Part shown: positions 5,722 to 8,892 of the stretch, piece after piece
How the letters are laid out: the number at the start of each line of letters is the position of its first letter
How positions within the stretch are numbered: position 1 is the first letter of the stretch
NCBI GenBank assembly: GCA_017990865.1
Contig: JAGNNB010000106.1
Span: 1-8,892 of the forward strand
Reading direction: 5' to 3'
DNA length: 8,892 bases
Origin: Lysobacteraceae bacterium
Lineage (GTDB): Bacteria > Pseudomonadota > Gammaproteobacteria > Xanthomonadales > Xanthomonadaceae
Made by a program: the position numbers and the translations under genes
The notes under the pieces: generated by a model
The model's input: only the letters and a program-made list of their open reading frames with translations
Databases searched by the model: none
What the model was told of the DNA's origin: nothing

Positions 5722-7821
5722 ATGGCGACGAAGAAGATCCGAACGAAAGCGACGACGAGCCGCATTGTGCGAGCAGAAGACCACACGAGCGGCAGCGCTG
5801 GCGAGTTGCACCAGCGCGCGGGGGCCGGGCATCCGGTCTTGACCACCAACCAAGGCATCGCGATTAGCGACAATCAAAATTCGCTGCGCGCGATGGTGCG
5901 CGGCCCCACGTTGCTGGAGGACTTCGTTCTCCGGGAAAAAATCACGCATTTCGATCATGAACGGATTCCGGAACGGATCGTTCACGCCCGCGGCACGGGT
6001 GCGCACGGCTATTTCGAACTGACCAAATCGCTGAAAAACCACACGACCGCGAACGTACTGACCGATGTCGGCGTTCGAACTCCGGTGTTTTGCCGCTTTT
6101 CGACCGTCGCAGGCGGCGCAGGATCGGTCGACACTCCGCGCGACGTTCGCGGTTTCGCCGTGAAGTTCTACACGCAGCAGGGCAACTGGGATTTGGTCGG
6201 CAACAATATTCCCGTGTTCTTCATCCAGGACGCCATCAAGTTTCCGGATCTCATACATTCCGTGAAAATGGAGCCCGACCGCGGGTTTCCTCAAGCGGCG
6301 AGCGCGCACGATACATTCTGGGATTTCATTTCGCTGATGCCCGAAGCGCTGCACATGGTGCTGTGGGCGATGAGCGACCGCACCCTGCCGCGTTCTCTGC
6401 GGATGATCGAGGGTTTCGGCGTGCACAGTTTCCGGCTGGTGAACGCCGCCGGAGACAGCACCTTCGTGAAATTCCATTGGCGTCCCAAACTGGGGCTTCA
6501 ATCCACGGTTTGGGACGAAGCGGTGAAGATCGCGGGCGCGGACTCCGATTTCCATCGTCGCGATTTGTTCGAAGCGATCTCGCGCGGCGATTTCCCCGAA
6601 TGGGAACTCGCGGTGCAATTGTTCACGGACGCGGATGCCGCCGAATGGCCTTTCGATCATCTCGATCCTACGAAGCTCATACCGGAGGAACTGGTGCCGT
6701 TGACGGTGATCGGCCGGATGGTGCTCGATCGCTGGCCGGATAATTTTTTCGCCGAGACCGAACAGGTCGCATTCTGCCCCGCCAACCTCGTGCCCGGCAT
6801 CGACTTCAGCGACGACCCGCTGTTGCAGGGGCGTCTGTTCTCTTACTTGGACACGCAGCTATCGCGGCTCGGCGGCCCGAATTTCCATCAACTCCCGATC
6901 AACGCACCGAAATGCCCGTTCGCGAATCTGCAGCGCGACGGACATATGCAGATGGGCGCACAGAAAGGTCGGGTGAACTACGAGCCCAATACGCTTTCGT
7001 CGGACAGTCCGCGCGAAACCAACGCCGGTTTTCGGACGTATCCGAAAGACCTGAGCGGCCCGAAAACGCGCGAGCGCAGCCCGAGTTTCGCCGATCACTA
7101 CAGTCAGGCGCGCATGTTCTATCGCAGTCAAAGCGAGATCGAGCAGGCGCATATCGTCTTCGCGTTCGTGCTCGAGCTATCGAAAGTGGAGATGCCGCAG
7201 ATCCGACGCACGGTCGTCGCGCATTTGCGGACGATTGACGATGCGCTGGGGCTTCGCGTCGCCGCCGGTCTCGGGATGTCGGAGCCGCCGCATGCCGCCC
7301 CGCCGATCGTGCCCGTGCTCGATCTCGACAGCTCGCCGGCATTGCGTCTGATCGACAAATATCCGCCGAAGCTGCTGGGCCGTACGATCGCGATCTTGAT
7401 CGACGAGGGTTCCGATGCGAAGACGGTGAAAGCGTTGCGCAACGCGATCGAAAAAGCGGGCGCGGCGGTGAAGATCGTTGCCCCGAAGATCGATGGCGTT
7501 CGTTTGTCCGACGGCAAGCCGATTTCGGTCGACGGACAACTCGCGGGCACGCCGTCGGTGTTGTTCGATGCCGTCGCATTGGTGCTGTCGCCGGCTTCCG
7601 CCAAAACACTCGGCAAAGAAGCGGCGGCCATCGATTTCGTGCGTGATGCGTTCGGGCATTTGAAAGCGATCGCCGTCGACGATGGCGCGCGCGCACTTTT
7701 GAAAGCCGCGGGCATCGCCGAGGATCGCGGCGTTTTGGCCGCGGCCGACACGGCCGGTTTTCTGAAAAGCGCCGGTGCTAGACTCTGGTCGCGCGAACCG
7801 AAACTTCGGACGCTGCCATAA
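5722..7821 (+). CDS. katE: Large-subunit catalase HPII type
   Basis: A 699-residue cytosolic haem catalase (2 H2O2 to 2 H2O + O2), slightly shorter than E. coli HPII (753) at both ends. A flexible N-terminus leads to [17 protein letters not shown] and RGPTLLEDF. Distal haem residues are His88 ([11 protein letters not shown]), Ser127 (CRFSTVAG) and Asn161 ([11 protein letters not shown]). The proximal ligand is Tyr375 in [11 protein letters not shown], with Arg371 four residues before it. His, Ser, Asn and Tyr spacing equals that of HPII (128/167/201/415), so the core has no gaps. Residues about 551-695 form the C-terminal flavodoxin/DJ-1-like domain ([13 protein letters not shown] onward) that marks the large-subunit clade. 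At the HPII His392 position there is Cys352 (AFCPANL), 23 residues before Tyr375, as in fungal catalases with a Cys-Tyr bond. The HHE-protein gene follows after 28 bp, probably in the same transcript. Protection from peroxide in stationary phase or stress is the family role. Confidence 0.97.
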   Translation: MATKKIRTKATTSRIVRAEDHTSGSAGELHQRAGAGHPVLTTNQGIAISDNQNSLRAMVRGPTLLEDFVLREKITHFDHERIPERIVHARGTGAHGYFELTKSLKNHTTANVLTDVGVRTPVFCRFSTVAGGAGSVDTPRDVRGFAVKFYTQQGNWDLVGNNIPVFFIQDAIKFPDLIHSVKMEPDRGFPQAASAHDTFWDFISLMPEALHMVLWAMSDRTLPRSLRMIEGFGVHSFRLVNAAGDSTFVKFHWRPKLGLQSTVWDEAVKIAGADSDFHRRDLFEAISRGDFPEWELAVQLFTDADAAEWPFDHLDPTKLIPEELVPLTVIGRMVLDRWPDNFFAETEQVAFCPANLVPGIDFSDDPLLQGRLFSYLDTQLSRLGGPNFHQLPINAPKCPFANLQRDGHMQMGAQKGRVNYEPNTLSSDSPRETNAGFRTYPKDLSGPKTRERSPSFADHYSQARMFYRSQSEIEQAHIVFAFVLELSKVEMPQIRRTVVAHLRTIDDALGLRVAAGLGMSEPPHAAPPIVPVLDLDSSPALRLIDKYPPKLLGRTIAILIDEGSDAKTVKALRNAIEKAGAAVKIVAPKIDGVRLSDGKPISVDGQLAGTPSVLFDAVALVLSPASAKTLGKEAAAIDFVRDAFGHLKAIAVDDGARALLKAAGIAEDRGVLAAADTAGFLKSAGARLWSREPKLRTLP

Positions 7822-7849
7822 ACGCACCCTTTGACGAGGAACCACCGAC

Positions 7850-8308
7850 ATGCCCGAAACCATCTACGACGCTCTGCGCGAAAGCCACGAACGGCAACGT
7901 TCGTTGTGCAGAAAACTGCTGAGGTCGAAGTCGGGAACGCAAGAGCGTCAAGATCTATTCACCGGGTTGCGGATCGAGTTGGCCGCGCACGCCGCGGCCG
8001 AGGAGCGGTATTTGTACGTCCCGATTCTGATGCACGACATGGGACTGATGGTGTCGCGCCATGCGCTCGCGGAGCACCACGAAATCGACGAACTCATCGA
8101 GAAGATGCAGGAAACGAAGCTTTCGGATCGCGGTTGGATGGCGAAGGCGCGAAAACTCTCGAAAGAAGTGCATCACCATTTGCGCGAGGAAGAAAAAGGC
8201 TTCTTCCAGGTGTCCGGCAAAATTCTCAGCGGCGCGCAAAAGCTCAAGCTGGCGAAACAGTATCGAAAGGATTTCGTGCGCATGCACAAGAAACTGGCCG
8301 AGGAATAG
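7850..8308 (+). CDS. Hemerythrin-like HHE cation-binding domain protein
   Basis: A 152-residue all-helical soluble protein. It shows the ligand pattern of HHE proteins on four helices: His13 (ESHERQ), His47-x3-Glu51 (HAAAE), His76/His77 (EHHEIDEL) and His110-x3-Glu114 (HHLREE). These would hold a di-iron or other metal centre, though the exact ligand set cannot be proved from sequence. Basic residues are common towards the C-terminus. GAGGA at 7836-7840 sits 9 bp before ATG 7850. The gene is 28 bp downstream of katE on the same strand with no terminator between, so it is likely co-transcribed. Proteins of this family bind O2 or NO, store or sense iron, or help with oxidative damage; the katE linkage favours an oxidative-stress or iron role. 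That role is inferred. Confidence 0.88.
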   Translation: MPETIYDALRESHERQRSLCRKLLRSKSGTQERQDLFTGLRIELAAHAAAEERYLYVPILMHDMGLMVSRHALAEHHEIDELIEKMQETKLSDRGWMAKARKLSKEVHHHLREEEKGFFQVSGKILSGAQKLKLAKQYRKDFVRMHKKLAEE

Positions 8309-8320
8309 CCGAGTTCGGCT
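8307..8320 (+). terminator. Small hairpin at the end of the katE-HHE unit
   Basis: AGCCGA and TCGGCT form a 6-bp inverted repeat that overlaps the TAG stop of the HHE gene and is followed by TGTGG. With no T tract and only a 2-nt spacer (a 5-bp stem with a 4-nt loop is more realistic), it is a weak terminator candidate. Confidence 0.25.
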
Positions 8321-8379
8321 TGTGGTCGATCGGTCGCGGCGAGGCGGTCGAATCTCGCCCTTTCCTCACCCCCTCCCGA

Positions 8380-8408
8380 CCTCCCCCTGCGCTGCGCGCA
8401 AGGGGAGG
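8380..8408. repeat. REP-like GC-rich hairpin element
   Basis: CCTCCCC (8380-8386) pairs with GGGGAGG (8402-8408). Inside, TGCGC (8388-8392) pairs with GCGCA (8396-8400) around a TGC loop, with a single C/A mismatch between the two stems, giving a nearly perfect 29-nt hairpin. Interspersed elements of this look are common between genes in Xanthomonadaceae. It lies 72 bp after the HHE gene and may also stabilise or end that transcript. Confidence 0.65.
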
Positions 8409-8441
8409 AGATGACGCTCCAGAAGGCTTCCGGGCCGTTTT

Positions 8442-8458
8442 CCCTGCGCTGCGCGCAA
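8442..8458. repeat. Second, degenerate copy of the hairpin core
   Basis: CCCTGCGCTGCGCGCAA is identical to 8385-8401, 57 bp away. The TGCGC/GCGCA inner stem is kept, but the flanking arms (TTTTC before, AGCGAGG after) no longer pair. It looks like a partial copy of the same element. Nothing else is recognised in the 280-bp spacer 8309-8588. Confidence 0.6.
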
Positions 8459-8577
8459 AGCGAGGCGTTCGTTTTCCCGAAAGATTCCGAACCGCTTCCG
8501 AAAAGGTCGTATTGCGGCTGCGGCGAGAAGATCGCAGACTGAGGCCTCTTCCCCGCCGTTGCCTTCCTCCGAGCGAC

Positions 8578-8582
8578 AGGAG
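8578..8582 (+). promoter_or_regulatory. Ribosome binding site of the four-cysteine protein
   Basis: AGGAG lies 6 bp before ATG 8589. It supports the partial gene at the right edge as genuinely translated. Confidence 0.65.
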
Positions 8583-8588
8583 CCGACG

Positions 8589-8892
8589 ATGTCCCGTTTC
8601 CCGCGTATCGACACCCCTTGCCCGCTGAGCCAGGATGAGCAGCGCGCCATCGATGGGCACTGCAACCGCTGCGATAAGCAAGTGCATCAGCTGGATGCGC
8701 TGAGCGAGGACGAGCGCCGCGCATTGCTGGCCACCGCCACCGGGCCGATCTGCGTGTCCTATCGCGCGCCGGCGCCGCGCAAGGTCGGGCGTTTCGGCGC
8801 GGCCATCGCCGCGACGCTGATCGGTAGCGGCGCGGCGACGGCGGCGTACGCCACCGAAACGACACCCAATGCATTGCCGCCGCCCCCAACGC
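8589..8892 (+). CDS. Unknown four-cysteine protein with one membrane segment, C-terminus cut by right edge
   Basis: 101 codons are visible, open to the right edge. A cytosolic N-terminal module has Cys11 (TPCPLS), Cys25-x2-Cys28 (HCNRCDKQVHQLD, with His24 and His33 nearby) and Cys55 (GPICVSYR). This spacing suggests a small zinc-binding or otherwise metal-binding fold of about 60 residues. A short weakly hydrophobic, Ala/Gly-rich segment (about 67-88, FGAAIAATLIGSGAATAAYA) may cross the membrane. It is followed by a Thr/Pro-rich stretch (ETTPNALPPPP), probably a periplasmic linker to a missing C-terminal part. I do not recognise a named family; from memory similar N-termini occur in Xanthomonadaceae hypothetical proteins. 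The start is supported by AGGAG 6 bp upstream. It is separated from the HHE gene by 280 bp with repeats, so it is probably transcribed on its own. Confidence 0.72.
   Translation, partial: MSRFPRIDTPCPLSQDEQRAIDGHCNRCDKQVHQLDALSEDERRALLATATGPICVSYRAPAPRKVGRFGAAIAATLIGSGAATAAYATETTPNALPPPPT

Noticed and set aside
5578..6660. Minus-strand open frame of 360 codons opposite katE
   Set aside because: The plus strand encodes an unmistakable catalase with all active-site residues; the antisense product has no recognisable domain.
8244..8687. Minus-strand open frames over the repeat region
   Set aside because: They are antisense to the HHE and four-Cys genes, and their repeated LRAAQG peptides come from the hairpin repeat rather than from a protein gene.

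Overview
The window looks like GC-rich gammaproteobacterial chromosome, most likely a Xanthomonadaceae relative such as Xanthomonas, Lysobacter or Luteimonas. This is inferred from three things: a ketosynthase / chain-length-factor / GT2 / halogenase operon like the xanthomonadin (aryl polyene pigment) clusters of that family, the KatE plus HHE-protein pair, and a GC-rich interspersed hairpin repeat. No sequence search could be run, so the assignment is by protein motif and gene order.

Left part (1-4116, minus strand). Four tightly packed genes are read right to left: a FabF-like ketosynthase with its complete Cys/His/His triad, a ketosynthase-like chain-length factor that appears to lack the nucleophile, a family 2 glycosyltransferase, and a flavin-dependent halogenase that runs off the left edge. 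Junctions are a 4-nt ATGA overlap, an 8-nt overlap and a 13-nt gap, so this is one translationally coupled operon. A perfect TATAAT lies just upstream of the first gene. The expected products are halogenated, possibly glycosylated or otherwise decorated, aryl polyene pigments. The remaining cluster genes (ACPs, dehydratases, ketoreductase, export) would lie beyond the left edge.

Middle (4117-5721, plus strand). A 148-bp divergent intergenic region separates the pigment operon from a small secreted protein of unknown function (4265-4675) and a membrane-anchored YdcF/DUF218-family protein (4731-5414). A perfect 8-bp-stem hairpin lies between these two. A 307-bp non-coding stretch follows, holding the katE leader with a possible promoter, an inverted repeat and a short tandem repeat.

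Right part (5722-8892, plus strand). katE encodes a large-subunit, HPII-type catalase with the C-terminal flavodoxin-like domain. It is followed 28 bp later by a hemerythrin-type HHE protein, and the two probably form an oxidative-stress unit. Next comes a 280-bp spacer with a REP-like hairpin in one full and one degenerate copy. Last is the start of a four-cysteine, single-membrane-segment, proline-rich protein that is cut by the right edge.

I see no wholly new system. The points most worth a second look are the predicted Cys-Tyr cross-link in KatE, the halogenase as the likely pigment-halogenating enzyme, and the four-Cys protein at the right edge.
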